64,000 nucleotides of DNA from Rivularia sp963920925 (GCF_963920925.1 NZ_CAWUDI010000004.1:170893-234892), one strand, 5' to 3'; shown: positions 44,725-53,842, counted from the first letter of the stretch. Notes: generated by a model from the letters alone, not told the origin. Numbers and translations are program-made.

Positions 44725-46116
44725 ATGAGTGAATTGCAGCCACCAAATACAGTTTCAGAGACAGAATTAAAAGCGAATTTAGAACATAATTTGCAGCATA
44801 GCTTAGAAAAGCAAGATATAAATACTTCCGCAATAGATGTAGAGAAAAATCAACGGAAGCCTTGGTTGGCGTTATTATTATTAATTTCGATTGGTATCAA
44901 CGGTATAGCATTTTTTAGAATATTTAATCCCAGTCAAGAAGCTGAGAAACCAGCAACAGCAGCAGTCAAAGCGGCACCACCTCGTGCTGTAGAAGTTACA
45001 ACTCTTTCGAGGGGAAATGGCACTAGGACAGTACAATTATTAGGACAAGTGGAATCGCCACAGCAAGCCACTATCCGCGCTCAAACTGCTGGTGTAGTCA
45101 AGCAAATGCTGGTACAAGCGGGTGATAGAGTGACACCGGGAATGACGATCGCAGTACTTGACTCGGCTGAGCAACAACTAGCGCTTTCCCAAGCACAAGC
45201 CCGACTTGCTCAACAAAGAAGCGAATTAGCAAGATTAGAAGTAGGCACCCGCCCGGAAATTATCGCTCAAAGAGAAGCTGCGGTGAGTGCTGCAAGAGCC
45301 AGAGAAGCAGAAGCGGTAGATAATTTGAGCAGACGCACGAAATTGGTAAGAGAAGGTGCGATCGCGCAACGATTATTGGTAGAAGCAAGAGCGGGTGTAG
45401 ACAATGCCCGAGGAGAAAGATTAGAAGCACAAGCAGAGTTAGCAGAAGCAAAAGCTGGTTTTACCCGTGAAGTAATCGACGCGCAAAAAGCTAATGTTGC
45501 AGCAGCAATGTCAGTGGTGAATCAAGCAAAATTACAAATACAGCGTACTGGTATTAAAGCTAATTCCGGTGGTGTTGTTTTACAAAGACAAGTTAGCCCT
45601 GGTGACTACTTACAAAACGGTGGCGAGATAATTACTTTGGTTGCCGGAGATAAACTCGATATTTTCTTAGAATTACCAGAACAATTAAGCGGTAGGGTAA
45701 AACCTGGAACAAGAGTAGAATTAACCGCTCGCGCATTACCGCAATGGAAAGGAAACGCCACGATATCGGGGGTTGTACCGACAGCAGAAGCAGCATCAAG
45801 AAGGCAGCGAGTGCGGGTAAGATTGGACAACCCACCACAAGGATTATTACCCGGAATGGCAATTTCCGCAAACTTGCAATTGGCAGGGAATACCGAGGGG
45901 TTTGTAGTATCTCGCGATGCATTAACCAGAAAAGAAGATAAGTGGTTAGTATTTGCTGTAGATAACGGTAGCATCAAACAAATGGAAGTAGAAATGGTTG
46001 CAGATATGGGACAACAAGTAGCCATTTCCGGTAACGAATTACAACCAGGACAAAAAGTTGTATTGCGTGGTGGGGATGGTTTGAAAGATAAAGCAAAGGT
46101 AAAGGTAATGGGTTAA
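44725..46116 (+). CDS. RND efflux periplasmic adaptor (membrane fusion protein)
   Basis: 463 residues. A cytoplasmic start is followed by one membrane anchor (WLALLLLISIGINGIAFF, residues about 47-64). The lipoyl half-motif VESPQQATIRAQTAGVVKQMLVQAGDRVTPG, a coiled-coil hairpin (residues about 150-255, ALSQAQARLAQQRSELARLE) and the second lipoyl half GIKANSGGVVLQRQVSPGDYL come next. Beta-barrel and membrane-proximal domains complete it (PGMAISANLQL). It bridges the inner-membrane pump to an outer-membrane channel such as TolC, which is not encoded here. It is the first gene of the adaptor-DoxX-RND operon. Confidence 0.93.
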   Translation: MSELQPPNTVSETELKANLEHNLQHSLEKQDINTSAIDVEKNQRKPWLALLLLISIGINGIAFFRIFNPSQEAEKPATAAVKAAPPRAVEVTTLSRGNGTRTVQLLGQVESPQQATIRAQTAGVVKQMLVQAGDRVTPGMTIAVLDSAEQQLALSQAQARLAQQRSELARLEVGTRPEIIAQREAAVSAARAREAEAVDNLSRRTKLVREGAIAQRLLVEARAGVDNARGERLEAQAELAEAKAGFTREVIDAQKANVAAAMSVVNQAKLQIQRTGIKANSGGVVLQRQVSPGDYLQNGGEIITLVAGDKLDIFLELPEQLSGRVKPGTRVELTARALPQWKGNATISGVVPTAEAASRRQRVRVRLDNPPQGLLPGMAISANLQLAGNTEGFVVSRDALTRKEDKWLVFAVDNGSIKQMEVEMVADMGQQVAISGNELQPGQKVVLRGGDGLKDKAKVKVMG

Positions 46117-46213
46117 AGGTAATTGTTCTTATAATCTTTCTCTCCTTATTCCTCCTTTGCGTACCTTTGCGAAAACCGTACTCGTACCTTTGCGTTTCAA
46201 AAACAGAAAAACC

Positions 46214-46645
46214 ATGACAGACGAAAGAAAACTTCAAACCAGTTTAGCCATCATCCGCATTTCTACAGCAATGTTTTTTTTAGTTTGGTCATTACGAAAA
46301 ATAATTCAGCCGGAATCAACTCAAGGTATATTTTCTAAGTTCTATATGATGGAAGTATCTCCTGTATTTTCCTACGTTGCAGGTGCAATTCAAACTTTAT
46401 TTGTGATTGCTTTCTTGGTGGGTTTATTTAAAACCTGGACTTACGGAGCAATCTTAGGAATGCATATTGTTTCTGTGTTATCAACTTATAAACAATTATT
46501 TAATCCCTATGAAAGTCCAAATACATTATTCTGGGCTGCCGTACCCGCTTTAGGTGGATTAATTGCTTTGTTTTTATTGCGAGATAAAGATGAATTTTTG
46601 ACGGTAAAAATGGGAAAACAGTTATCAGTTAACAGCGAGCAGTGA
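46214..46645 (+). CDS. DoxX-like four-helix membrane protein
   Basis: I choose the ATG at 46214 (MTDERKLQTSLAIIRISTAMFF); the open frame upstream is made of CTTTGCG repeats. The 143 residues form four helices typical of the DoxX/DoxD-like family (ISTAMFFLVWSLRKIIQPE, VSPVFSYVAGAIQTLFVIAFLVGL, and others). The role in efflux operons is unknown, with links to quinone or redox functions in relatives. The C-terminal tail KQLSVNSEQ is encoded by CAGTTAT/CAGTTAA/CAGCGAG heptads and is not native to the family. It lies between the adaptor and pump genes. Confidence 0.78.
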   Translation: MTDERKLQTSLAIIRISTAMFFLVWSLRKIIQPESTQGIFSKFYMMEVSPVFSYVAGAIQTLFVIAFLVGLFKTWTYGAILGMHIVSVLSTYKQLFNPYESPNTLFWAAVPALGGLIALFLLRDKDEFLTVKMGKQLSVNSEQ

Positions 46646-46702
46646 GCAGTTAACAGTTATCAGTTATCAATCTTATTAATAACTAACTCCTAACTAATCA
46701 TC

Positions 46703-49700
46703 ATGAGTTTAATTAAAACTGCCGTCCGTTGGCGACATGGAACTTTTGTTCTATTCTGTATTTTAGCTTTATTCGGCGTTCTATCTTTATTTAGTCTACC
46801 TTTGGAATTGCGCCCTGGTGGCGATCGCCCGGAAATCACAATTAGTACTTCTTATTCTGGTGCTAGCCCAAATGAAGTAGAAGAATTAATTACTCGTCCG
46901 ATTGAGGAACGTTTGGAGGAGGTGCAGGGAATTCAGGAAGTTACTAGCAGTAGTGCTTCTGGTATCAGTACTATTAATCTCGAATTTAATTGGGATAGCA
47001 ATATTGATAGACGGTTAGTGGATGTTTTAAATAAGATAGGGCAGGTTGAAGCTTTACCGCCAGAAGCTGGGGAATCTGATGTGGAGATTGTCAGCGGCAG
47101 CAGTAGTCCGATGATGTGGACGATTTTGGTTGCTAAGGAGGGATTTACGCCAAATGACGAACATTATCGGGATTTGGTTGATGATGTAATTGTTCCCAGG
47201 TTTCGCCAAGTTCAAGGTGTGGGACAATTTCTGATTTCTGGTGGTAGGGAAAGGGAAGTTGAGGTAGTTGTTAATCCTAAAGCTTTAGCGGATAGGAATT
47301 TAACTATTGGTGATGTTGTAAATGCCTTGCGAAGTAACAACAGAGATATTCGTGGTGGGCCATTAATTTTAGGAAGAAGGGAGTATCGAGTTCGTACTGT
47401 AAGTCGTTCGACTGATGTTAAACAATTAGAAGATTTTGTGTTACGTCGAGATGAATCGGGAACGGTTTATTTACGAGATGTCGCTACAGCACAAATGGGA
47501 AGAAAGATTCAAGATAGAGCTTTAATTCGAGATAATAAACCAGCGGTAGCAGTGGGAATTGTTCGTCAACCAAATGCCAACGTACCGGAAATTTCCAAAG
47601 GTATTCGTCAAGCTTTGGTAGATTTAGAAAAACGATTTGACAGGGAAGGGGAAGGTATTACTTTTGATATTCCCTATGATGAAAATGACTATATTAATCA
47701 ATCGATTTCTTTTGTACAGGGGAATTTGATCGTGGGTGCTGTTTTGGCAGCATTCATTTTATTACTATTTCTTGGTTCTTTACGAACGGTTGCAGTTATT
47801 GCGATTACGATTCCTACAACTTTAATTACAGTATTTATTGTATTTGCAGCTTTAGGACGTTCTTTAAACGTAATTAGTTTAGCGAGTTTGGCTTTTGCTG
47901 TGGGGATGGTAGTTGATAATGCGATCGTGGTTTTGGAAAATGTTTTTACTCATATGCAAATGGGTAAATCACCAGTAAAAGCAGCCATCGAGGGAACAGA
48001 AGAAGTTGGTGGTGCAATGTTAGCTTCCACTTTAACCACCGTTGCTGTATTTGCTCCGATTGTTTTAGTAAAGGGTGAAGCCGGACAATTATTTTTTGAT
48101 ATTGGAATTGGACTTTCCGCATCAGTATTATTCTCCTTATTTGCAGCATTAACCTTAGTGCCCATGCTCTCCGGGTTATTTCTCAACCAAGCAGAAGCAC
48201 AAAGAATTCTTCAAGGAATGGGTAATCAGCAAACTATTACCTCACCCCCTTCCCCTCTCCTTAATAAGGAGAGGGGTGTCCGTCAGGACGGGGTGAGGTT
48301 TTTCCGGAATTGGTTCTCTGCGGTTAATAATCTTTTACAAAATCTAATCACAAAAATATCCCATCTATTCCTCTTCTTCCAAAGAAAATTTGAAAACTTC
48401 TTACTAGCTACCGTAAATTGGTCAATCGGAGCCGGAAGAAAAGGCAGACGTTTAATAGTACTAGCAATTCCCATCACATTACTATTTATCAGCGTTCAAT
48501 TATTACCCCCAGCAGACTACCTTCCCGAAGGAAATCGCAACTTAATATTATGGCTTGCAGAACCATTCCCCGGTACTAGTATTCCCGAAGCAATTAAACT
48601 TTCTCAGGGAGCCAGAGATTTTGTTAGCGAACAACCCGAAATCATGCGTAGCCTTTACGTTCATCGAAGTGGATTAAGAGCGATCGCCGCTTTTGTAAAG
48701 TCGGAAGAAGCAACCGGAAATAAACTTGATGAAATAGTAGATAGATTTCGCGAGCAGAGCAATAAGTTTCCCGGATATCGTTTTTTAATACCCCGAAGAG
48801 TTTCCATCTTCCAAGATCCAGGTAAAGAATTTGAAGTTAATATTGTTGGACAAGACTTAGAACAATTAAATCAACTCCAACAACAGGTAATGGAGCAACT
48901 ACGAGGATTAGAAGGAGTAGAAAACGTCCGCTCTAATTTTGTCACCGGAGCGCCAGAATTACAAGTTATTCCTAATAGAGTCAGATTAGCAGAAGTTGGA
49001 TTATCAGAAGCCGAACTTGGTTCAATTGTCGAAGCAGCTTTAGGAGGTTTGCGAGCTTCCGAATTTACAGATGGTAAACGAGAATTAGATGTAACCGTAG
49101 AATTACAAAATACATCAGTTGAAACACCAGAACAATTACGACAACTACCATTAAATATCGGTAACGGCAGACAAGTACAATTAGCCGACGTAGCCGAAGT
49201 TGTAGAAGCAACTGGCCCAGATGCCATTAATCATGTAGACTTAGAACGGTCAATAACTCTTACTATAAGAGTCGCAAGAGTTGCACCATTAGGAGCATTA
49301 ATCGACTTAACCGAACAGCAAATATTAGAACCCTTACGCGAAAACTTACCAACGGGATTTCGAGCAGAATTAGCTGGCTCAGCAGATGTCCTATCAGAAA
49401 CTTTACTACAATTAGGTTCCAGTTTCGTTTTATCTTTGGTAATTACTTATTTACTCTTAGTTGCCTTATATCGTTCCTTTTCTTTGCCCATGTTAATCAT
49501 GGCAACAGTACCTTTAGGAATATCAGGAGCATTATTAAGTTTAATCCTCGCCAATTCAATTCCCGGTGTATTAGTTCCCTTAGACATGATAACCGGATTA
49601 GGATTTGTAATTTTAACCGGAGTAGTAGTTAACAACGCAATATTATTAGTAGATAGGTCATTACAACTGCAACAAGAAGGAAAAAGCTACGACGACTCCC

Positions 49701-49975
49701 TTTATTTAGCAGTAAAAGATCGATTGCGACCAATTTTCATGTCAGCAGGAACCAGTGTATTAGGAATGTTACCATTAGCAGTAATTCCAGGGAAAGGAGC
49801 CGAGTTATATCAAGGATTGGGAATTGTATTAACCGGAGGTTTGGCATTTTCTACGATTCTTACACCTACCATAGTTCCGGCATTAATGGGATTGTTGCGG
49901 GATTATTCCGGTAAAAAGAAAGTTGAAACAAAACAATTGCAGGGAGTTGATGAAACACCCGTAGCAAAAGTTTGA
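46703..49975 (+). CDS. RND multidrug/hydrophobe efflux pump (AcrB/HAE1-like)
   Basis: 1090 residues. It has the RND architecture: first helix at 12-30, porter domain 1 (RPGGDRPEITISTSYSGASP, GVGQFLISGGREREVEV), helices 2-6 with FAVGMVVDNAIVVLENV (proton-relay Asp pair), porter domain 2, then helices 8-12 (LGFVILTGVVVNNAILLVDR). In the cytoplasmic linker between the halves (residues about 512-533) the sequence TSPPSPLLNKERGVRQDGVR is encoded by a 59-base CCCC/GGGG palindrome and is probably translated. Length is about 40 residues above the usual range. The pump is expected to export hydrophobic compounds using the proton gradient. Confidence 0.94.
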   Translation: MSLIKTAVRWRHGTFVLFCILALFGVLSLFSLPLELRPGGDRPEITISTSYSGASPNEVEELITRPIEERLEEVQGIQEVTSSSASGISTINLEFNWDSNIDRRLVDVLNKIGQVEALPPEAGESDVEIVSGSSSPMMWTILVAKEGFTPNDEHYRDLVDDVIVPRFRQVQGVGQFLISGGREREVEVVVNPKALADRNLTIGDVVNALRSNNRDIRGGPLILGRREYRVRTVSRSTDVKQLEDFVLRRDESGTVYLRDVATAQMGRKIQDRALIRDNKPAVAVGIVRQPNANVPEISKGIRQALVDLEKRFDREGEGITFDIPYDENDYINQSISFVQGNLIVGAVLAAFILLLFLGSLRTVAVIAITIPTTLITVFIVFAALGRSLNVISLASLAFAVGMVVDNAIVVLENVFTHMQMGKSPVKAAIEGTEEVGGAMLASTLTTVAVFAPIVLVKGEAGQLFFDIGIGLSASVLFSLFAALTLVPMLSGLFLNQAEAQRILQGMGNQQTITSPPSPLLNKERGVRQDGVRFFRNWFSAVNNLLQNLITKISHLFLFFQRKFENFLLATVNWSIGAGRKGRRLIVLAIPITLLFISVQLLPPADYLPEGNRNLILWLAEPFPGTSIPEAIKLSQGARDFVSEQPEIMRSLYVHRSGLRAIAAFVKSEEATGNKLDEIVDRFREQSNKFPGYRFLIPRRVSIFQDPGKEFEVNIVGQDLEQLNQLQQQVMEQLRGLEGVENVRSNFVTGAPELQVIPNRVRLAEVGLSEAELGSIVEAALGGLRASEFTDGKRELDVTVELQNTSVETPEQLRQLPLNIGNGRQVQLADVAEVVEATGPDAINHVDLERSITLTIRVARVAPLGALIDLTEQQILEPLRENLPTGFRAELAGSADVLSETLLQLGSSFVLSLVITYLLLVALYRSFSLPMLIMATVPLGISGALLSLILANSIPGVLVPLDMITGLGFVILTGVVVNNAILLVDRSLQLQQEGKSYDDSLYLAVKDRLRPIFMSAGTSVLGMLPLAVIPGKGAELYQGLGIVLTGGLAFSTILTPTIVPALMGLLRDYSGKKKVETKQLQGVDETPVAKV
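48240..48298. repeat. CCCC/GGGG palindrome inside the RND gene
   Basis: Outer arms CCTCACCCC / GGGGTGAGG, inner stem CCCCTCTCCTTAATAAGGAGAGGGG and a small TGTCCGTCAGGACG hairpin. This is the same family as the repeats at 22626-22818. Confidence 0.88.
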
Positions 49976-50412
49976 AAATCATTAATTCGGTTGTCACAGG
50001 AAATTATTAAGATAAAAAAACCGCAGAGAACACAGAGTACGCAGAGAAAAGAGGTAAAGAGGAATTGTAGGTTGGGTTAGACGCTTTTATCATTTAGGGT
50101 TTGAGTTAAGAATTTATATAGCGTCGTAACCCAACACAATCAATAATTGTAAATCTGAGTTATATTTTTATTTATCTAAAATATTGATGTTGGGTTACGA
50201 CACCATTGCTAAATTTTCATCACAACCAATATTGATTTTGGTGTCTAACCCAACCTACGAATTTCTTGAATCTTAAAAGTATTTCATATCACCCGAACAA
50301 AGCAAATATCCGTATTTTTATTGAGAAAAAGCCGGCTTTATATAAATCTTATTTGTAAAAATTACAGCATTGAAAATCAATTTAATAATACAGTTTTCTC
50401 AAGCATTTTCGA
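49976..50412. other. Intergenic region with two repeat types
   Basis: Holds a CCGCAGAG...ACGCAGAG tract (50020-50045), one MITE-like copy (50067-50258) and about 150 AT-rich bases without features. The RND and mtnC genes converge here. Confidence 0.5.
50067..50258. mobile_element. MITE-like nested palindrome, copy C
   Basis: 192 bases with the 16-base terminal inverted repeat GTAGGTTGGGTTAGAC / GTCTAACCCAACCTAC and inner GCGTCGTAACCCAACA / GATGTTGGGTTACGAC. Confidence 0.78.
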
Positions 50413-51117
50413 TTAAAATTTCATCGGAATTTGAGAAAAATTCTTGACATAGGTAAAGTTATCATCTACACCTGCTGCTTCTCGATTTAATCCACAAACG
50501 TTTAAATTAGCTTCACTAGCCGCAACTAATTCTTTCAAAGAGTCAGAAAGGAACAAAATTTCCTGTGGGAGTACAGATAACTCTTGCGCGATCGCAACAT
50601 AGGATTGACTTTCTACCTTACTTCCGCTGGTAGTATCAAAGTAAGCAGAAAAGAATGAAGTTAAATCTCCGTCAGAAGTGTTTCTAAACAATAGTTTTTG
50701 AGCCGCAATTGAACCGGAAGAATACACGGCTAATGTCAAACCTGTATCATACCAGTTTTTAAGATATTCAACAGCATCCGGATAAACATGAGCTTTTAAC
50801 TCACCTTTATCGTATCCTTGTTGCCAAATTAAACCTTGTAGAGTTTTTAACGGAGTAATTTTCTTGTCTTCAGCTTGCCAACTCATCAATTGACTAATAC
50901 AGCCTTCCATATCAAGATTTGATTTGCCAGTAATTTCTCTAACCTGTTGCAGTATATCTTGAGTAATCGACAATTCTAAGTTATTCCGTACCCAACTAGA
51001 TAAATGTTTTGCTGAATAAGGAAAAAGAACGTTATGTACAAAACTAATATCGGTTGTAGTTCCTTCAATGTCTGTCAGAATAACTTTTATTTGATTGCCT
51101 TGGTAAGTAATTGTCAT
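50413..51117 (-). CDS. mtnC: Acireductone synthase (enolase-phosphatase E1)
   Basis: 234 residues, a HAD-superfamily enzyme. The nucleophile motif ILTDIEGTTTDISFVHNVLFPYS is diagnostic of MtnC; further motifs are AVYSSGSIAAQKLLF and EILFLSDSLKELVAAS. It converts 2,3-diketo-5-methylthiopentyl-1-phosphate to acireductone in methionine salvage. It lies 36 bases downstream of mtnB on the same strand, forming an operon, with mtnD just upstream. A HIP1 octamer lies inside the gene. Confidence 0.96.
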   Translation of the reverse strand: MTITYQGNQIKVILTDIEGTTTDISFVHNVLFPYSAKHLSSWVRNNLELSITQDILQQVREITGKSNLDMEGCISQLMSWQAEDKKITPLKTLQGLIWQQGYDKGELKAHVYPDAVEYLKNWYDTGLTLAVYSSGSIAAQKLLFRNTSDGDLTSFFSAYFDTTSGSKVESQSYVAIAQELSVLPQEILFLSDSLKELVAASEANLNVCGLNREAAGVDDNFTYVKNFSQIPMKF

Positions 51118-51153
51118 ATTTGGAATTGTATTTGTTGAATTTAACTGTTAAAT

Positions 51154-51798
51154 TTAACTAATTTCCATGCCTACTTTTTGACTTGCAATCATATAGCGAA
51201 AAATATACTCCACTACCTCTAAATAGTTGCTTGCACGTTCAAGTGAATCAGCCCATACGGTAACTCCATGATCGCGAATTAGCAAAGCTGGCACTTGGGG
51301 TTTTGTATCTTTAAAGCGAGTATAAATCTCCGAAGCAATCCGGGATACTTCTGAATGATTTGTGAATATTGGCATTGTCACTTGTGGATTTTCTTCCCAG
51401 ATTCCCAAACCTTTAATCATTTCCAAAGGTGGCAAAGGTAGAGCATCACTCTTCGTAAAACGAGTAACCAAGTTGTTTTCAATCGAATGTACGTGGTAGC
51501 AAACTTGGGTATCTGGAAATAAACTATAAATTGCTGCGTGAATGCTCGTCTCAGCTGATGGGCGTTTTTGAGAATCAGATTGCGTCGGAGTTGAATTAAA
51601 TTCGCCCTTATCACTATTTAAAGTCATAAGAACAAAGTCATCAGCAGTCAACTGGTTTTTCGGACACCCACTGCCAGTAATCCAGAAGTTGTTATCTGAT
51701 ATTCTTGCCGAAAGATTGCCAGCAGTACCTATCATCCAACCCATCTGGTAGAATTGACGAGCAGCAGCAATAAGAGTAGGACATGGATCGATACTCAT
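51154..51798 (-). CDS. mtnB: Methylthioribulose-1-phosphate dehydratase
   Basis: 214 residues, class II aldolase fold. Motifs MGWMIGTAGNLSARISDNNFWITGSG, AETSIHAAIY (catalytic Glu), VCYHVHSIENN (zinc His pair) and LLIRDHGVTVWADS (third His) are all present. It dehydrates methylthioribulose-1-phosphate, the step before mtnC. The leader is made of ATTTTAG heptads and GCGTTCG repeats, separating it from mtnD by 86 bases. Confidence 0.95.
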   Translation of the reverse strand: MSIDPCPTLIAAARQFYQMGWMIGTAGNLSARISDNNFWITGSGCPKNQLTADDFVLMTLNSDKGEFNSTPTQSDSQKRPSAETSIHAAIYSLFPDTQVCYHVHSIENNLVTRFTKSDALPLPPLEMIKGLGIWEENPQVTMPIFTNHSEVSRIASEIYTRFKDTKPQVPALLIRDHGVTVWADSLERASNYLEVVEYIFRYMIASQKVGMEIS

Positions 51799-51799
51799 A

Positions 51800-51890
51800 G
51801 GATTTTAGATTTTAGATTTTAGATTTTAGCTAAATGTCGTTCGGAAAAGCCGTGGCGTTCGGCGAAGCCGTGGCGTTCGCCAATCTACTG
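51800..51890. repeat. Heptad array and GCCGTGGCGTTCGGCGAA repeats between mtnB and mtnD
   Basis: ATTTTAG heptads (51800-51828) are followed by two copies of AAGCCGTGGCGTTCG. The latter motif is related to the GCGTTCGC repeat inside the gene at 12585-13691. Confidence 0.75.
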
Positions 51891-52442
51891 TACTACGCGA
51901 TCGCGACGTAAGCGAATTTCCGTATCGGTGTAATCGGGTACCCAACCTTCTGTAGTTGTGAAGTAGCGTACAGCTTTAATAGAGCGTGATGATGTCAAAT
52001 AAAACCAATGTTCGACACCGGAAGGTACATTAATATAATCTTCGGGTTGCACTGTTAATTCTACCTGGCTACCGTCGGGACGTACAAACCCAAAAATTCC
52101 CTCACCAGCAATAATGTAGCGTACTTCGGGGTCGGCATGAGTATGGGTTTTGTCAAATTTTGATAGCATAGCATCCAGTTTGGGGACGCTTGAATGCAGC
52201 ACAACTAAGTCACGCTCTTTATACCCAGCAGTTGTAGCTAATTCTTCAAAGTATTTATCAAGCCCTTTAAGTACGGTTACTTTTTCCCCATCGCTAAGCA
52301 TATCTTGAGCCAATAAAGCATTAAGTTGTGGCTCGTTTCCTATTTTCCAAGTATTAATCTGGATATTTAGAGGAGTAAGTTCGCGTTGAATATCACTTAG
52401 TTGAGTGTATGTAGTATCGTCTTCAAGTCGTAAAATAGCCAT
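51885..52442 (-). CDS. mtnD: Acireductone dioxygenase
   Basis: 185 residues from MAILRLEDDTTYTQLSDIQ (an ATG four codons earlier is less likely). This is a cupin: the metal ligands fit THTHADPEVRYIIAGEGIFGF (His, His, Glu) and VPSGVEHWFYL (His). It oxidises acireductone to the 2-keto acid precursor of methionine with Fe(II), or off-pathway with Ni(II). It is first in the mtnD-mtnB-mtnC order of transcription. The end IRLRRDRVVQ overlaps a HIP1 octamer. Confidence 0.96.
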   Translation of the reverse strand: MAILRLEDDTTYTQLSDIQRELTPLNIQINTWKIGNEPQLNALLAQDMLSDGEKVTVLKGLDKYFEELATTAGYKERDLVVLHSSVPKLDAMLSKFDKTHTHADPEVRYIIAGEGIFGFVRPDGSQVELTVQPEDYINVPSGVEHWFYLTSSRSIKAVRYFTTTEGWVPDYTDTEIRLRRDRVVQ

Positions 52443-52496
52443 ATAAAACCCCATCGTAATGTTGAAGTACTTTATCTATATTTACCCTACTATTGA

Positions 52497-52660
52497 CATT
52501 CCCCACCCATGAATGCAGGGGATTCTTGGCTCATAGAAAAAACTTACCCTGACAGATTTTCATCAGTCAAGATAGAGGTTTCGTCTCCCCAAGCTTGAGA
52601 TCCGATATGCCCTATCGTACTTAATCCGATTGAAAGAATATTTCGAGCTGCGTTTTCATC
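52497..52660 (-). ncRNA. Putative TnpB guide (omega/reRNA) region at right end
   Basis: In IS200/IS605 elements the guide RNA overlaps the tnpB 3' end and extends past the right end. A GC-rich hairpin at 52497-52525 beyond the tnpB stop fits this. The extent is inferred from family knowledge. Confidence 0.35.
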
Positions 52661-53740
52661 TCTGTCCAAAATACAGCCACATTTGCACTTATGAGTTCTG
52701 GTGCTTAAAGCTTTTTTGACTTTTGCACCACACTCAGAACAGTTAGCAGAAGTATATTGGGGTGGTACGGCAACTGTAATTTTGCCAAATTTGTACCCAA
52801 AATACTCTAACCAAACTCTAAACTGGTACCAACCAGCATCAGTTATTGACTTTGCTAAATTGTGATTTTTTACCATATTGGCAATTCTTAAGTCTTCATA
52901 GGCGACTACATCGTTAGATGTGATTACGCATCGTGCCAACTTCACGGCATGATCTTTACGTTGCCTACTTATCTTAAGATGCTTCAAGGCATATCTTTTT
53001 CTAGCTTTATGATAATTTTTTGACTGCGGTTTTGCAACTTTATTATACTTTTTGGACTTACTTCTGTTTAATCGATTGAGAGCTTTTTCTCCTTTTCGAT
53101 AAAAGCGAGGATTTTCGATTTCATTACCCTTGTCGTCAGTATAAAAGTTGTTCAAACCCACGTCTAAACCGATTTCTGAATAAGATAGCTCAATTCTAAG
53201 ACGATTGTCTACATTGACTAAGAACTGACAATAATAACCATCGGCACGTTTAACTATTCGGACTCGCTTAATTTGTTTGATATCGTACCAATTCAAATCG
53301 CGAGTACCTTTAAGTTTGACCTGACCAATATTATTTTTGTCAGTGAAAGTTATTTTCTTTCTGTTCTGGGATAACTTCCACCCTGAAGTCTTATATTCGA
53401 CTGAACGAGAATGTTTCTTAAATTTAGGAAAACCCTTCTTGCCAGAAATGTTTTTTTTACAGTTTTGATAAAAACGAGATATTGCAGCCCAAGCTCTATC
53501 TGCACTACTTTGTCTTGCCATTGAATTTAACTTATCAGCGAAGGAAAACGATTCTGCTAATACTTTTGTGTATGCGCTTAACTGATACTTCCCTACGTTT
53601 TTATTGTCCATCCAATAGCGCAATGCTTTATTGCGTATGAATTGTGCCGTTCTTATAGCTTCATCCATCGCATCATATTGAGCCTGTTTTCCGTATATCT
53701 TTGCTTCTAAAATTAACATATATTTTATGCTACCATACAA
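52544..53740 (-). CDS. tnpB: RNA-guided endonuclease TnpB (IS605 OrfB family)
   Basis: 398 residues, near family length; the native start is probably MLILEAKIYGKQ, eight codons in. After the OrfB helix-turn-helix region (residues 10-110) come the RuvC motifs IGLDVGLNNF (Asp), VVAYEDLRIANM (Glu) and CILDRDENAARNIL (Asp). The zinc ribbon CSECGAKV...CKCGC sits between the last two. All catalytic residues are present, so it is probably active as a guide-directed nuclease. It lies between mtnD and a YCII gene without a tnpA partner. Confidence 0.95.
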   Translation of the reverse strand: MYGSIKYMLILEAKIYGKQAQYDAMDEAIRTAQFIRNKALRYWMDNKNVGKYQLSAYTKVLAESFSFADKLNSMARQSSADRAWAAISRFYQNCKKNISGKKGFPKFKKHSRSVEYKTSGWKLSQNRKKITFTDKNNIGQVKLKGTRDLNWYDIKQIKRVRIVKRADGYYCQFLVNVDNRLRIELSYSEIGLDVGLNNFYTDDKGNEIENPRFYRKGEKALNRLNRSKSKKYNKVAKPQSKNYHKARKRYALKHLKISRQRKDHAVKLARCVITSNDVVAYEDLRIANMVKNHNLAKSITDAGWYQFRVWLEYFGYKFGKITVAVPPQYTSANCSECGAKVKKALSTRTHKCKCGCILDRDENAARNILSIGLSTIGHIGSQAWGDETSILTDENLSG

Positions 53741-53842
53741 GCATAAATTAACCTAGCAAATGCTAGCCGAGTCTTATATCCCCATGCAGCCAAGTCAGGG
53801 ACCTTACGGCTCGAATCGGTAAAAAAAAGGAAATAAAATCAA

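Larger units (their letters stand above)
52493..53822 (-). mobile_element. IS200/IS605-type element carrying only tnpB
   Basis: The tnpB gene is flanked on its 3' side by a subterminal hairpin (52497-52525, CATTCCCC ... GGGGATTC) ending at TTGACATT, a typical IS605-group right end. On its 5' side there is a CTAGCAAATGCTAG palindrome (53754-53767) and the block CCCCATGCAGCCAAGTCAG (53781-53799). No tnpA is present, so mobility would need a transposase in trans. The exact ends are approximate. Confidence 0.65.

Noticed and set aside
45606..46025. Long minus-strand frames (139 and 96 codons) inside the membrane fusion gene
   Set aside because: Antisense to a clear adaptor-domain protein; composition is that of a shadow frame.
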